DNA of 64,000 bases from Demequina phytophila. Its GTDB lineage: Bacteria; Actinomycetota; Actinomycetes; Actinomycetales; Demequinaceae. Below are positions 1-7,888 of the stretch, piece after piece. The position numbers and the translations under genes are program-made. Position 1 is the first letter of the stretch. Each line of letters opens with the position of its first letter. The notes under the pieces are model-generated. The model ran no database searches. It had not been told where the DNA came from and saw nothing but the letters and a program-made list of their open reading frames with translations. The stretch lies in assembly GCF_000971135.1 (NCBI RefSeq), contig NZ_BBLW01000003.1:1-64000 (forward strand). The letters are read 5' to 3'.

Positions 1-30
1 GTTCGCGTCGACGGATAGCGCGGGACCGGC

Positions 31-140
31 GACCGGTCTCCACACAGATTCTGCAACCGCACCGGGGCTGGTCGGGCGACGCGGCGTGAGTCGCAGGTGG
101 ATCCGGGTAGGCGCCGGATCCTGTGTGGAACGCGGTCGGG
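31..140. repeat. Intergenic palindromic repeat, copy A
   Basis: Inverted-repeat element whose ends read CTCCACACAGATTCTGC (left) and GGATCCTGTGTGGAACGCG (right). Read on the minus strand it aligns with copy D near 53.5 kb over nearly its full length, including the block CCCGACCAGC and GTGCGGTTGCAGAATC. It lies downstream of the nhaA stop codon, just outside the gene. It looks like a non-autonomous mobile or REP-type element; no coding potential is seen. Confidence 0.7.
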
Positions 141-179
141 AGCGGGGCGCGGGGTCGGGACCCGGGGACGATGCGCTCG

Positions 180-1526
180 CTAGTGCGCCTTGTCCTCCGC
201 GGGCGGCTCCTCGACGCCCACCTCGGCGGGGTCGACGCCCACGGACTTTCCGAGCTCGTGCGGCTTGGCCATCCGGTTCGAGGGCAGCGGCAGCGGAGTC
301 GAGCGCTTCTCGTAGAGCTTGCGGTAGAAGCGATCGCGCGCGAACAGCAGGGATGCGCCCAGGGCGGCCGCGAGCACGGAGGCGGACAGCACCGACAGCT
401 TGACCACCTCGGCGTTCTCGCCGCCGAAGGCGAGGTCGCCGATCAGCAGCGACACGGTGAAGCCGATGCCGGCGAGCATGCCCATGCCTGTGACGTCGAG
501 CCAGGACAGGCCGCGGTCCAGCTGGGCACGGGTGAAGGTCGCCACCAGCCAGGTGGCGAGCACGATGCCGAGGGGCTTGCCGATCACGAGGCCCGCCATC
601 ACGCCATGCGCGACGGGGCTGGACACCAGCTCCGAGATCGCCTCGGAGTTGATGGTGACGCCGGCCGCGAAGAACGCGAACACCGGGACCGCGACGGCGG
701 CGGAGACAGGGCGCCACACGTGCTCCCAGTGCTCCGCGAGCGAGGTGCGCTCGCCCTGCCGGGCGACGGCGGGCACCATCATGCCGAGCGCGACGCCGGC
801 GATGGTGGCGTGGATGCCGGAGGCGTGCATGAACGCCCACGCGGCGAACGCGATCGGGAACAGCAGGTAGGCGTTGCCCCAGCCCTTGCGGATCAGCAGA
901 CCGAACACGACGATCGCCAGCACCGCGGCGCCGAGCCACAGGAAGTTGAGGTCCTCGGAGAAGAACACCGCGATGATGATGATCGCCAACAGGTCGTCGA
1001 CCACCGCGAGGGTGAGCAGGAACGCGCGCAGGGCGTTCGGGAGCCACTTGCCGACGACGGCGAGCACCGCGACCGCGAACGCGATGTCGGTCGCCGTGGG
1101 CACCGCCCAGCCCTGGAGGGAGCCGTCGGGACCCAGGTTGAACAGCATGTAGAGCAGCGCGGGAACGGCCATTCCTCCGACCGCGGCCACGATGGGCACG
1201 ATCGCGGTGGCGGGACGGCGCAGCTCGCCGGCGACGATCTCACGCTTGAGCTCGAGGCCGACCACGAAGAAGAAGATCGCCAGCAGTCCGTCCTTGGCCC
1301 ACGTGGCGATGCTGAGGTCCAGGTGGAGCGCGTGCGGGCCGATCGTGAAGTCGCTGAGGTTCCGGTAGAAGTCCTGGAGACCGGTGTTCGCGAAGATCAG
1401 CGCCGCCGCGGTGCCGATGAGCAGCAGGATCCCGCCGGCCCGCTCCGTGCGCAGCACGTCGACGAGGGTCCGCTCGGTCGACGGCGTCAGCCGCGAGAAG
1501 AGACGGGAGGCGGGGCTCGAGGTCAT
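180..1526 (-). CDS. nhaA: Na+/H+ antiporter NhaA
   Basis: Membrane antiporter that exchanges internal Na+ for external protons, used in pH and salt homeostasis. The 448-aa product has about twelve hydrophobic segments between residues 30 and 400. The ion-binding aspartate pair is intact at D177-D178 in the segment LAVVDDLLA, and the conserved TDIAFA helix lies at 146-151. A charged tail of about 45 residues follows the last membrane segment. The ATG is preceded by AGGAG at 4 nt, and a TAGGAT -10-like box lies about 40 nt upstream, so this gene has a normal leader. It is transcribed away from the glnR stop codon, 48 bp upstream, in the same direction. Confidence 0.95.
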   Translation of the reverse strand: MTSSPASRLFSRLTPSTERTLVDVLRTERAGGILLLIGTAAALIFANTGLQDFYRNLSDFTIGPHALHLDLSIATWAKDGLLAIFFFVVGLELKREIVAGELRRPATAIVPIVAAVGGMAVPALLYMLFNLGPDGSLQGWAVPTATDIAFAVAVLAVVGKWLPNALRAFLLTLAVVDDLLAIIIIAVFFSEDLNFLWLGAAVLAIVVFGLLIRKGWGNAYLLFPIAFAAWAFMHASGIHATIAGVALGMMVPAVARQGERTSLAEHWEHVWRPVSAAVAVPVFAFFAAGVTINSEAISELVSSPVAHGVMAGLVIGKPLGIVLATWLVATFTRAQLDRGLSWLDVTGMGMLAGIGFTVSLLIGDLAFGGENAEVVKLSVLSASVLAAALGASLLFARDRFYRKLYEKRSTPLPLPSNRMAKPHELGKSVGVDPAEVGVEEPPAEDKAH

Positions 1527-1574
1527 GACGCTCCTGGGACGGGTACGGGGGTCGCCGCCATCCTATCGAGAGCG

Positions 1575-2279
1575 TCAGACCGGCTCCTGAACCCCCGTGC
1601 GCTGCGGCTGAGGAGGGTCGAAGCGGTAGCCGACGTTGCGGACGGTGCCGATGAGCTGCTCATGCTCTGCGCCCAGCTTGGCGCGCAGGCGGCGCACATG
1701 GACATCGACGGTGCGGGTGCCGCCGTAGTAGTCGAAGCCCCACACCTCCTGGAGCAGCTGGTCACGCGTGTAGACGCGTCCAGGGTGCTGCATGAGGTAC
1801 TTGAGGAGCTCGAACTCCTTGTACGTGAGGTCGAGCGGCACGCCCTTGAGGCGGGCGGTGTAGCCGCCCACATCGACGGTGAGGTCCCCCGACGAGAACT
1901 CCGCGACGCGGTCGAGCGGGTCGGCGGCGTTGGCCCGGCCGATCAGCAGTCGGATACGTGCCTCGACCTCCGCGGGCGAGGCCTCCGCGAGCACCACATC
2001 GGCGGCGCCCCAGTCGGCGTTGACGATCGACATGCCGCCCTCGCGCAGCACCAGCAGCAGAGGCACCGCGACACCGGTCACCTGGATGAGGTTGCAGTTG
2101 TTGCGCGCCTCCACCAGGTCGGTGCGGGCGTCGACCACCAGGACGTCGGCGTCCATCGCGTCGAGCATCGCGGACGGCTCCGGCGCCACCACACGGGTCC
2201 GGTGGGACAGCAGTGCGAGGGCAGGCAGGACATCGGCCGCGCCGTCTGCCGACGGCGTGAGCACGAGCAGGTCTGCCAT
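1575..2279 (-). CDS. glnR: OmpR-family orphan regulator GlnR (nitrogen control)
   Basis: Transcription regulator of nitrogen assimilation in actinobacteria. The 234-aa protein has a degenerate receiver domain (residues 1-110) with the GlnR-type aspartate at D50 in VVDAR, and a C-terminal winged helix (about 125-225) with the very conserved blocks [27 protein letters not shown] and [14 protein letters not shown]. As in known GlnR proteins the acidic pocket around D50 is incomplete, and no histidine kinase gene is adjacent. I chose the ATG at 2279 rather than a GTG two codons upstream because GGAGG lies 5 nt before it. Divergent from the membrane protein at 2336, with only 56 bp between. Confidence 0.88.
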   Translation of the reverse strand: MADLLVLTPSADGAADVLPALALLSHRTRVVAPEPSAMLDAMDADVLVVDARTDLVEARNNCNLIQVTGVAVPLLLVLREGGMSIVNADWGAADVVLAEASPAEVEARIRLLIGRANAADPLDRVAEFSSGDLTVDVGGYTARLKGVPLDLTYKEFELLKYLMQHPGRVYTRDQLLQEVWGFDYYGGTRTVDVHVRRLRAKLGAEHEQLIGTVRNVGYRFDPPQPQRTGVQEPV

Positions 2280-2335
2280 CGCCACCTCCGATTGCGCTTC
2301 ACTTTAGCGGTGCCAGGTCTGAGACACTAACGCCC

Positions 2336-3070
2336 ATGCTTTCGACCACCAGGGCGACCATCAGCGCGTCTGCGGCCGCGCTCGTCGCCGTGGGCGGATT
2401 CCTCGGCGCCACCGCGCTCGCCGCGACTGTCCTCGCGCTCGTCGTGCTGCTCGCGCTCGGGTGGCCCGTGCTGCTGCGCGCCTCGCGCCGCCGCACGGCC
2501 TCGGTGATCCTCATCGGCGGCGGCGCTCTCGCCCTGGTGGCGGTGCTCGCCGGACGCGTCGAGCCGCACCTGCGCCACATGGCGGTCGCGGTCGCCCTCA
2601 TGGTCATCGCCGCGCTCGTGGCGGAGGTGTTCTGGCCCAGCTCGCGCGGCCGGGCCGTCACCTCGGTGGCCGCGACGTGCGGCGGCGCGATCGTGGTGGC
2701 CTCGGGCGCCGCGTGGGTAGCCGCCGCCCGCACGAACGGCGCCGAGGACCTCGTGGTGACCGGCGGGATCGCCCTCGCGGTCGCCGCCGTCACGGGCGTG
2801 ATGACACGCAGCGCCCAGGCGAACTCGCTGATCGCCCTCGCCATGGGCACGCTGTCGGGCGTCGCGACCGGCGCCCTGTTCCCCGAGATCCCGTGGTACG
2901 CCGGCGGCGGCGTGGGCCTGCTGTGCGCGATCATCGTGACGCTGCTCCAGGAGCTCAACCGCCGCGAGCCGCGTCAGCCCGGCTGGCTGCCGGGAATGGC
3001 ATCGGCCCTCGCGCCCGTTCTTGCTGCGGGCGCGCTCGTCTACATCGGCGGCCGCCTGCTCGTCGGCTGA
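2336..3070 (+). CDS. Conserved actinobacterial membrane protein
   Basis: A 244-aa protein made almost wholly of hydrophobic segments (I count about seven to eight), with short arginine-rich loops and no recognised catalytic motif. It begins the redox block: its stop is 18 bp before the membrane-anchored thioredoxin at 3089, so the two are probably co-transcribed. Similar membrane proteins are often found before thioredoxin-DUF4395 pairs in actinobacteria, which suggests but does not prove a role in thiol redox at the membrane. The sequence CACTAACGCCC just before the ATG gives a weak -10-like match and no clear ribosome site. Confidence 0.7.
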   Translation: MLSTTRATISASAAALVAVGGFLGATALAATVLALVVLLALGWPVLLRASRRRTASVILIGGGALALVAVLAGRVEPHLRHMAVAVALMVIAALVAEVFWPSSRGRAVTSVAATCGGAIVVASGAAWVAAARTNGAEDLVVTGGIALAVAAVTGVMTRSAQANSLIALAMGTLSGVATGALFPEIPWYAGGGVGLLCAIIVTLLQELNRREPRQPGWLPGMASALAPVLAAGALVYIGGRLLVG

Positions 3071-3088
3071 GGTCATCCCGGAGGAAAA

Positions 3089-3523
3089 GTGGTCCTGCGC
3101 ATCGTCATCGTCGTCGCGATCCTCGTGCTCGCGACCGCCGTCGCCCTGTGGTGGCAGCGGCGCCAGGGCGTCGCCCGCGAGGTGGAGCGCGCCGGGGCGC
3201 TGTCCTCCACCACGCTCGGCGCCAAGCGCGGCTACCACGCGACCTTCGTCCAGTTCTCGACGCCCATGTGCGCCAAGTGCCCGCCGACCGCCCAGCTGCT
3301 CACCCGCATCGCGGCCGAGGACCCTCGCGTCGCGCACATCGAGATCGACGCCGCCGAGCGGCTCGACCTGGCGCGCGAGCTCGAGATCATGCGCACCCCG
3401 ACCATCCTGCTGCTCGACGGAGACGGCGTGGTGGTGTCGCGCATCTCCGGGGCACCCACCGAGCAGCAGGCCCGTGAGGCCCTCGCCGCCGTGCCGCGCA
3501 CCGGCACGGACTACACCATCTAG
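3089..3523 (+). CDS. Membrane-anchored thioredoxin-like protein
   Basis: Thiol-disulfide protein tethered to the membrane. The 144-aa product has one N-terminal membrane anchor (about residues 2-21) followed by a thioredoxin fold carrying the redox pair C61-AK-C64 and, later, the cis-proline block MRTPTILLLDGDG. CAKC differs from the CGPC of cytosolic thioredoxins. Start is GTG with AGGAA a few bases upstream; an alternative internal start would remove the anchor. Part of the block 2336-4355 with DUF4395 and DsrE-like genes downstream. The partner that it reduces or oxidises cannot be read from the sequence. Confidence 0.85.
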   Translation: MVLRIVIVVAILVLATAVALWWQRRQGVAREVERAGALSSTTLGAKRGYHATFVQFSTPMCAKCPPTAQLLTRIAAEDPRVAHIEIDAAERLDLARELEIMRTPTILLLDGDGVVVSRISGAPTEQQAREALAAVPRTGTDYTI

Positions 3524-3556
3524 CCGTAGACTCCGGCTACCAGCGAGGGGAGCACC

Positions 3557-3994
3557 ATGAAGGACATCCAGATCGACCCGCGCGGGCCACGGTTCGGCGC
3601 GTTCTGGCAGCTCGCGTTCTCCGTGTCCGCGCTCATCGCGGGCGCCAACCCGGTCGGCATCGCGATCATGGCCGTCCTGCTCATCCTGTTCATCCCCGGC
3701 GCGATCATCGGCCCGCAGGCCACGCTGCAGGGCTGGGTGTTCCGCAAGGCGATCCGCCCGCGCCTGGACCCGCCCAAGGAGACGGAGTCCTTCCGCCCGC
3801 CGCGCTTCGCGCAGCAGATGGGTATCACCTTCTGCATCCTCGCCGTCAGCTCGGGCGTCCTCGGCTTCGACACCGGCTTCTACGTCTTCACCGGCTTCGT
3901 GACGTTCGCGTCCTTCCTCAACAGCGTGTTCGACCTCTGCCTCGGCTGCGAGATCTACCTGCTGTTCAAGCGCGCCACCACCCGCGCCGCCTGA
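3557..3994 (+). CDS. DUF4395 membrane protein
   Basis: A 145-aa membrane protein with about four hydrophobic segments that matches the DUF4395 pattern: N-terminal IDPRGPRFGA, GPQATLQGWVF in the middle and the C-terminal cysteine pair C128-LG-C131 in DLCLGCEIY. DUF4395 genes commonly sit beside thioredoxins, as here (33 bp after the stop at 3523), so a role in membrane thiol exchange is likely but unproven. GAGGGGAG lies 5 nt upstream of the ATG. The next gene starts 1 nt after its stop, indicating tight coupling. Confidence 0.88.
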   Translation: MKDIQIDPRGPRFGAFWQLAFSVSALIAGANPVGIAIMAVLLILFIPGAIIGPQATLQGWVFRKAIRPRLDPPKETESFRPPRFAQQMGITFCILAVSSGVLGFDTGFYVFTGFVTFASFLNSVFDLCLGCEIYLLFKRATTRAA

Positions 3995-3995
3995 C

Positions 3996-4355
3996 ATGCC
4001 CACCCTCGTCGTCAAGATCACGTCCGGCCCGGAGCGCGTCGAGACCCTGATGCAGGCGTTCACCGTCGCGTCCACGGGCGCGGCGTCGGGCCTGGACGTC
4101 AGCGTGTGGCTGACCGGCGACGCGACCCTGCACGCCCTCCCCGGCACCGACGAGGTGGTGATCCCCCACTCGCCGCCGCTGTCGCAGCTGCGCGACGCGA
4201 TCCTCGCGTCCGGCGGCAGGCTCACGGTGTGCGCGCAGTGCGCCATGCGACGCGAGATCACCGAGGACGACCTCATCCCCGGCGCCCGGATCGCCGGCGC
4301 CGCCGCGTTCGTCGCGGAGGCCATCGCGCCCGACGCGACCGCGCTGGTGTACTGA
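3996..4355 (+). CDS. DsrE-like sulfur relay family protein
   Basis: A small soluble protein (119 aa) with a DsrE/DsrF-type alpha/beta fold. It begins with the strand MPTLVVKITSG, has the central block GLDVSVWLTGDA, and carries two cysteines as C79-AQ-C82 in LTVCAQCAMRR, near where DsrE proteins carry the sulfur-accepting cysteine. It may move persulfide or report thiol state. Starts 1 nt after the DUF4395 stop. A hairpin that contains one copy of the dispersed 9-mer follows its stop codon. Confidence 0.8.
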   Translation: MPTLVVKITSGPERVETLMQAFTVASTGAASGLDVSVWLTGDATLHALPGTDEVVIPHSPPLSQLRDAILASGGRLTVCAQCAMRREITEDDLIPGARIAGAAAFVAEAIAPDATALVY

Positions 4356-4360
4356 GCCAC

Positions 4361-4381
4361 CGCATCGTCCCCCGCGATGCG
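4361..4381. terminator. Short hairpin after the redox block
   Basis: CGCATCG (4361-4367) pairs with CGATGCG (4375-4381) around a 7-nt loop of TCCCCCG. The left arm and loop together contain the dispersed motif GCATCGTCC. It lies 6 bp after the stop of the DsrE-like gene, so it is a plausible terminator without a T tract. Confidence 0.4.
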
Positions 4382-4419
4382 CGTGGAGCGGGACCTCGGT
4401 CCCGGCATAGACTCGGCGC

Positions 4420-4530
4420 ATGACTGCTCTCGAGGTCACGTTCATCGCGCTCGCCGTCGCCGCCTTCGCCGCCACCGCCTGGGTGGCCGGCGTGGTCGCC
4501 TTCCGTCTGGTGAAGGGCCCGAAGCGGTGA
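4420..4530 (+). CDS. Small single-pass membrane protein (36 aa)
   Basis: Short gene encoding MTALEVTFIALAVAAF followed by more hydrophobic residues and a basic tail ending KGPKR, so one membrane helix with a cytoplasmic basic end. Support: a TAGACT -10 box at 4408-4413 ends exactly 6 nt before the ATG (leaderless pattern), and the stop overlaps the GTG of the nitrobindin gene by 4 nt (GTGA), a coupling used repeatedly in this genome. No homologue recognised; its job may be linked to the haem protein it is coupled to. Confidence 0.6.
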   Translation: MTALEVTFIALAVAAFAATAWVAGVVAFRLVKGPKR

Positions 4531-5114
4531 CGTTCGTCATCCCGTCGGATCTCGCACCCGAGGTCTACCCCCTCGCCTGGGTGGTGGGCACGTGGGAGGG
4601 CCACGGCGTCATCGACTACCCGGGCATCGACGCCGCGGACTTCCGCCAGCGCGTGGTGTTCGACCACGACGGCGGGCCGTACCTCTCCTATACGTCCTCC
4701 ATCACGCTGATGGGCCCCGACGGTGAGGTGGGCCAGGTGTGGTCCGTCGAGTCCGGATTCTGGCGCGTCGCGCCGAGCGCCCCCGAGGGTGTCGAGCTCG
4801 CCGACTTCCAGCACCCGCTGGAGGTGGTCCTCGCGGACGCCTCCGGCCTGCTCACCGCGTACTTCGGCGCCGTCGGCAACGGCCGCATCGACCTCGCGAC
4901 CCGCTTCGCGGCGGCCACCGAGTCGGGCCCCGACGTGCGTGGCGCGACCCGCATGTACGGCAACGTGGGCGGCGAGCTCATGTGGGCGTGGGACATGGCA
5001 GCCTTCGGGCACGAGCTGCAGTCGTACGCGAGCGCCCGCCTCGCCCGCGTCGACGGGCCGTCGGTCCCCGAGGGCGCCGAGACGGTGGGTCCCGACGAGG
5101 CTGAGGAATCCTGA
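4527..5114 (+). CDS. Nitrobindin-family haem-binding protein (peroxynitrite isomerase type)
   Basis: Ten-stranded beta-barrel haem protein of the THAP4/nitrobindin (DUF1794) family, thought to isomerise peroxynitrite. Of 195 aa, residues 16-27 carry the family signature LAWVVGTWEGHG and the C-terminal strand carries the expected haem-ligand histidine in FGHELQSYASARLAR. I start it at GTG 4527, which overlaps the upstream stop, rather than at the longer open frame further upstream that lacks family similarity. The acidic C-terminus (GPDEAEES) is unusual but harmless. It sits between the small membrane protein and ygfZ. Confidence 0.85.
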   Translation: MTFVIPSDLAPEVYPLAWVVGTWEGHGVIDYPGIDAADFRQRVVFDHDGGPYLSYTSSITLMGPDGEVGQVWSVESGFWRVAPSAPEGVELADFQHPLEVVLADASGLLTAYFGAVGNGRIDLATRFAAATESGPDVRGATRMYGNVGGELMWAWDMAAFGHELQSYASARLARVDGPSVPEGAETVGPDEAEES

Positions 5115-5140
5115 GCGGCCCTCCGCTCGTTGACACCGTC

Positions 5141-6277
5141 ATGACCTCCCCCCTTCTCGATCGCCACGGCGCCGTCGCGGGCCTCGGCACCGACGCGAGC
5201 GTGGCGTGGCACTACGGCGACCCGACCGCGGAGCAGCGCGCCCTCGAGGCCGGCCGCGCGGTCGCCGACCAGTCGCACCTGGGCATCGTCACCGTCACCG
5301 GACCCGACCGCCTCACCTGGCTCGACTCGCTGTGCACGCAGCAGGTCGCGGGCCTCGCGCCCGGCGAGTCCGCGGAACTGATGATCCTGTCGCCCCAGGG
5401 CCGCATCGAGCACGTCGCCGGCCTGGTCGACGACGGCACCACCGCCTGGCTGGTCACGGAGACCGCCCCCGCGCTCGCCGCGTTCCTCGACCGCATGCGC
5501 TTCATGCTGCGGGTCGAGGTGGACGATGCCACGGCCGGATGGGCGGCGATCGGCGAGGCGGTCTCGCGTCCCGCGAGCGACGGCGAGCCGGTCACCTGGG
5601 TGGACCCGTGGCCCGGCGTCACCGCCGGCGGCACCTCCTACGCGGCGGACCCGGCGGCGCTGTCCGACGCGGTGCGCCCGTGGCGCCTCGTGCTGGTACC
5701 GCGCGCCACGCTCGCCGCCGAGATCGAGGCGCGCGTCGACGCCGGCTGGACCCTCGCCGGCACGTGGGCGACGGAGGCGATCAGGATCGCCGCGCATCGT
5801 CCCCGCGCGGCCTTCGACGTCGACGACCACTCCCTGCCGCACGAGCTCGACTGGCTGCGGACCGCCGTCCACCTGCACAAGGGCTGCTACCGCGGCCAGG
5901 AGACCGTGGCGAAGGTGCACAACGTGGGCCGGCCGCCGCGGCGCCTCACCATGCTGCTGCTCGACGGGTCGGGCCACTCGCTTCCCGAGCTCGGCGCCGA
6001 CGTGCTCAACGCCGAGGGCGCGACCGTGGGACGCGTGACCTCGGTGGCGCGCCACCACGAGCTGGGCCCCGTCGCCCTCGCGATCCTCAAGCGCTCCGTC
6101 GACCCGTCCTCCGTGCTCACGGTGCCCACCGACGGCGGGCCGGTGTCCGCCGCTCAGGAGCTGATCGTGAACGCGGACGGCTTCTCCGCCGACCGTCCCC
6201 CGAAGCCGGGTCCCACCATGAAGGGCCTGCTCATGGGCAAGGGCTGCGCCGCCGACGGCGGCGACCTGCCCGGCTGA
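5141..6277 (+). CDS. ygfZ: Folate-binding protein YgfZ (Fe-S cluster assembly/repair)
   Basis: Tetrahydrofolate-binding GcvT-like protein that supports synthesis or repair of iron-sulfur enzymes. The 378-aa protein has the signature KGCYRGQE at 247-254 with the essential cysteine C249, and an N-terminal GcvT-like domain with LTWLDSLCTQQV. Length is near that of other actinobacterial YgfZ proteins. Two copies of the dispersed 9-mer lie inside the gene in opposite orientations (5521 and 5794). It begins 26 bp after the nitrobindin stop, same strand. Confidence 0.9.
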   Translation: MTSPLLDRHGAVAGLGTDASVAWHYGDPTAEQRALEAGRAVADQSHLGIVTVTGPDRLTWLDSLCTQQVAGLAPGESAELMILSPQGRIEHVAGLVDDGTTAWLVTETAPALAAFLDRMRFMLRVEVDDATAGWAAIGEAVSRPASDGEPVTWVDPWPGVTAGGTSYAADPAALSDAVRPWRLVLVPRATLAAEIEARVDAGWTLAGTWATEAIRIAAHRPRAAFDVDDHSLPHELDWLRTAVHLHKGCYRGQETVAKVHNVGRPPRRLTMLLLDGSGHSLPELGADVLNAEGATVGRVTSVARHHELGPVALAILKRSVDPSSVLTVPTDGGPVSAAQELIVNADGFSADRPPKPGPTMKGLLMGKGCAADGGDLPG

Positions 6278-6327
6278 TCGCGGCGCCGTTCCCGGCGCTC
6301 GGAGCGCCGCGGGGTTACGGTGGCCCC

Positions 6328-6588
6328 GTGGAGATCCCCGTGAGCGATCTGGCATCGCACCTGGACGATGCCTTGGCCGCCGCCCGCGGCGGCGAGGACG
6401 TGATCCTGACCGAGGGCGGCCTGCCGGTCGCCAGGCTCGGCCCCGTCGAGTCCGCGTCCCTGCTCGAGAGGCTGGCCGAGGAGGGCGTGATCGCCGTGCC
6501 CGCCTCCGACCGCGCCGTGCCGCGGCTGCCGCAGGCCGAGGCGGCCAAGGACGCGCTGTCCAGCCTGCTCGGGCGACTGCGCAGGTAG
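6328..6588 (+). CDS. Phd/YefM-type antitoxin
   Basis: Antitoxin of a type II pair. The 86-aa product from GTG 6328 matches the Phd/YefM pattern: IPVSDLASHLDDALAAARGG, then EDVILTEGGLPVARLGPVE (DNA-binding half), then a C-terminal tail that would wrap the toxin. The start was chosen because the open frame upstream is only the shadow of ygfZ. The PIN toxin begins 2 nt after its stop, the normal order for antitoxin and toxin. Such pairs usually repress their own promoter; no operator was clear to me. Confidence 0.85.
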   Translation: MEIPVSDLASHLDDALAAARGGEDVILTEGGLPVARLGPVESASLLERLAEEGVIAVPASDRAVPRLPQAEAAKDALSSLLGRLRR

Positions 6589-6590
6589 CC

Positions 6591-7022
6591 GTGGCACTCG
6601 TCTACCTCGACACGTCCGCCCTGCTCAAGCTGTGCGTCCTCGAGACGGGCAGCGACCTCGCCGTGTCCCTGTGGAAGGGGGCCGATGCGCTGGTCACCTC
6701 CCGCATCGCCGACGCCGAGGTCCGGTCCGTGCTGGCGTCCGCGGAACGCATCGGGCGCATCGACGCGGCACCGGCGGCGGCCGCGCGCGACCGCTGGAGC
6801 GAGCTGTGGCCCGGGCTGGTCAAGGTCGAGGTGAGCGCCGCCGTATGCGAGCGCGCCGCGGACCTGACCGACCGCCGACCGCTGCGCGCGGGCGACGCCA
6901 TCCATCTCGCGAGCGCGCTCACGCTGGCCGGCGCCTCGCCGGTGTTCGCATGCTGGGACCGGCGCCTCGCGGCAGCCGGGCGCGCGGAGGGACTGCAGGT
7001 CCTGCCCCCTGCGTTAGCGTAG
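6591..7022 (+). CDS. PIN-domain ribonuclease toxin (VapC type)
   Basis: Toxin of the pair with the antitoxin immediately upstream. The 143-aa PIN domain starts with VYLDTSALLK (first catalytic aspartate D7), continues with SRIADAEVRSVLASA (acidic residue of the second motif) and RPLRAGDAIHLASAL (third motif, aspartate before the IH pair). VapC toxins cut tRNA or rRNA; the target here is unknown. Starts at GTG 2 nt after the antitoxin stop. Confidence 0.87.
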   Translation: MALVYLDTSALLKLCVLETGSDLAVSLWKGADALVTSRIADAEVRSVLASAERIGRIDAAPAAAARDRWSELWPGLVKVEVSAAVCERAADLTDRRPLRAGDAIHLASALTLAGASPVFACWDRRLAAAGRAEGLQVLPPALA

Positions 7023-7053
7023 GTACCCGTCGCGCCTACCCGGAGGTACCCCC

Positions 7054-7395
7054 ATGTTCGGCTTCCTGCAGGACACCGTCGTGCTCCTCATCTCGCTCGC
7101 CGCGTTCGCGGGCGCCATCTGGGGGCTGATCGACGCGGCGCGGCGGCCCGAGGGCGCGTTCACCGCCGCCGGCAAGTGGTCCAAGACCATCTGGCTGGTG
7201 ATCCTGGGCGTCGCGACCATCGTCGCGTTCATCTCGCTGCCCTGGCCGCTCGGCACGGGCGGCGGCATCGGAGGCATCCTGGGCATCGCCGCGATCGTCG
7301 CGGTCATCGTGTACCTCGTGGACGTGCGCCCCAAGCTCGGCGGCGGCTACGGTCCCTCCGGCGGCTCGCGCGGGCGCTCCACCGGCGGCTGGTGA
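7054..7395 (+). CDS. DUF2516 small membrane protein
   Basis: A 113-aa protein with three predicted membrane helices and a glycine- and serine-rich C-terminus ([12 protein letters not shown]). The layout and the block [14 protein letters not shown]-like [18 protein letters not shown] match the actinobacterial DUF2516 family, which has no known function. GGAGG lies 6 nt before the ATG and a TAGCGT -10 box lies near 7015, so it has its own promoter with a short leader. The dtd gene follows after 7 bp. Confidence 0.85.
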   Translation: MFGFLQDTVVLLISLAAFAGAIWGLIDAARRPEGAFTAAGKWSKTIWLVILGVATIVAFISLPWPLGTGGGIGGILGIAAIVAVIVYLVDVRPKLGGGYGPSGGSRGRSTGGW

Positions 7396-7402
7396 CCCGC
7401 GG

Positions 7403-7828
7403 GTGAAGGCAGTCCTCCAGCGCGCCTCGCGCGCCTCCGTGACCGTCGACGGCGCCGTCACCGCGTCGTTCGACCGCCAGGGGATCGTGGCCCTCGTGGG
7501 CGTCACCCACGGCGACGGCCCCGAGCAGGTGCAGACCATCGCGCGCAAGATCGCGGAGCTGCGGATCCTGTCCGATGAGAAGTCGGTGGCGGACGTCGAC
7601 GCGCCCGTGATCGTGGTCTCCCAGTTCACCCTCTACGCGGACACGCGCAAGGGCCGCCGTCCCTCGTGGAACGGCGCCGCGCCCGGCCCCGTGGCGGAGC
7701 CGCTGGTCGAGGCCGTGGTGACCGCGCTGCGCGCCCGCGGTCTCGACGTCGGGACCGGGGTGTTCGGCGCGCACATGGACGTGTCGCTGGTGAACGACGG
7801 CCCCATCACGATCCTGCTCGAGGCGTAG
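7403..7828 (+). CDS. dtd: D-aminoacyl-tRNA deacylase Dtd
   Basis: Removes D-amino acids (and glycine mischarged on tRNA-Ala) from tRNA, a proofreading step of translation. The 141-aa protein has both active-site blocks: [17 protein letters not shown] and near the C-terminus [10 protein letters not shown], the latter holding the Gly-Pro element that excludes L-amino acids. Start is GTG 7 bp after the DUF2516 stop, so the two are likely one transcript. A strong hairpin follows at 7844. Confidence 0.95.
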   Translation: MKAVLQRASRASVTVDGAVTASFDRQGIVALVGVTHGDGPEQVQTIARKIAELRILSDEKSVADVDAPVIVVSQFTLYADTRKGRRPSWNGAAPGPVAEPLVEAVVTALRARGLDVGTGVFGAHMDVSLVNDGPITILLEA

Positions 7829-7843
7829 TCCCCCGGGACGCGA

Positions 7844-7872
7844 CGAGGGGCCGGCCACCGGCCGACCCCTCG
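7844..7872. terminator. Bidirectional terminator between dtd and the ABC permease
   Basis: CGAGGGG pairs with CCCCTCG, then after one mismatch CGGCC pairs with GGCCG around the loop ACC. It lies between the converging 3-prime ends of dtd and the ABC permease and can serve both. Confidence 0.7.
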
Positions 7873-7888
7873 CGTGCGGAGGCTCGCG

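Noticed and set aside
123-2330. A 735-codon open frame opposite nhaA and glnR
   Set aside because: Arg/His/Gln-rich shadow of two well-conserved minus-strand genes; a normal artefact of very GC-rich DNA.
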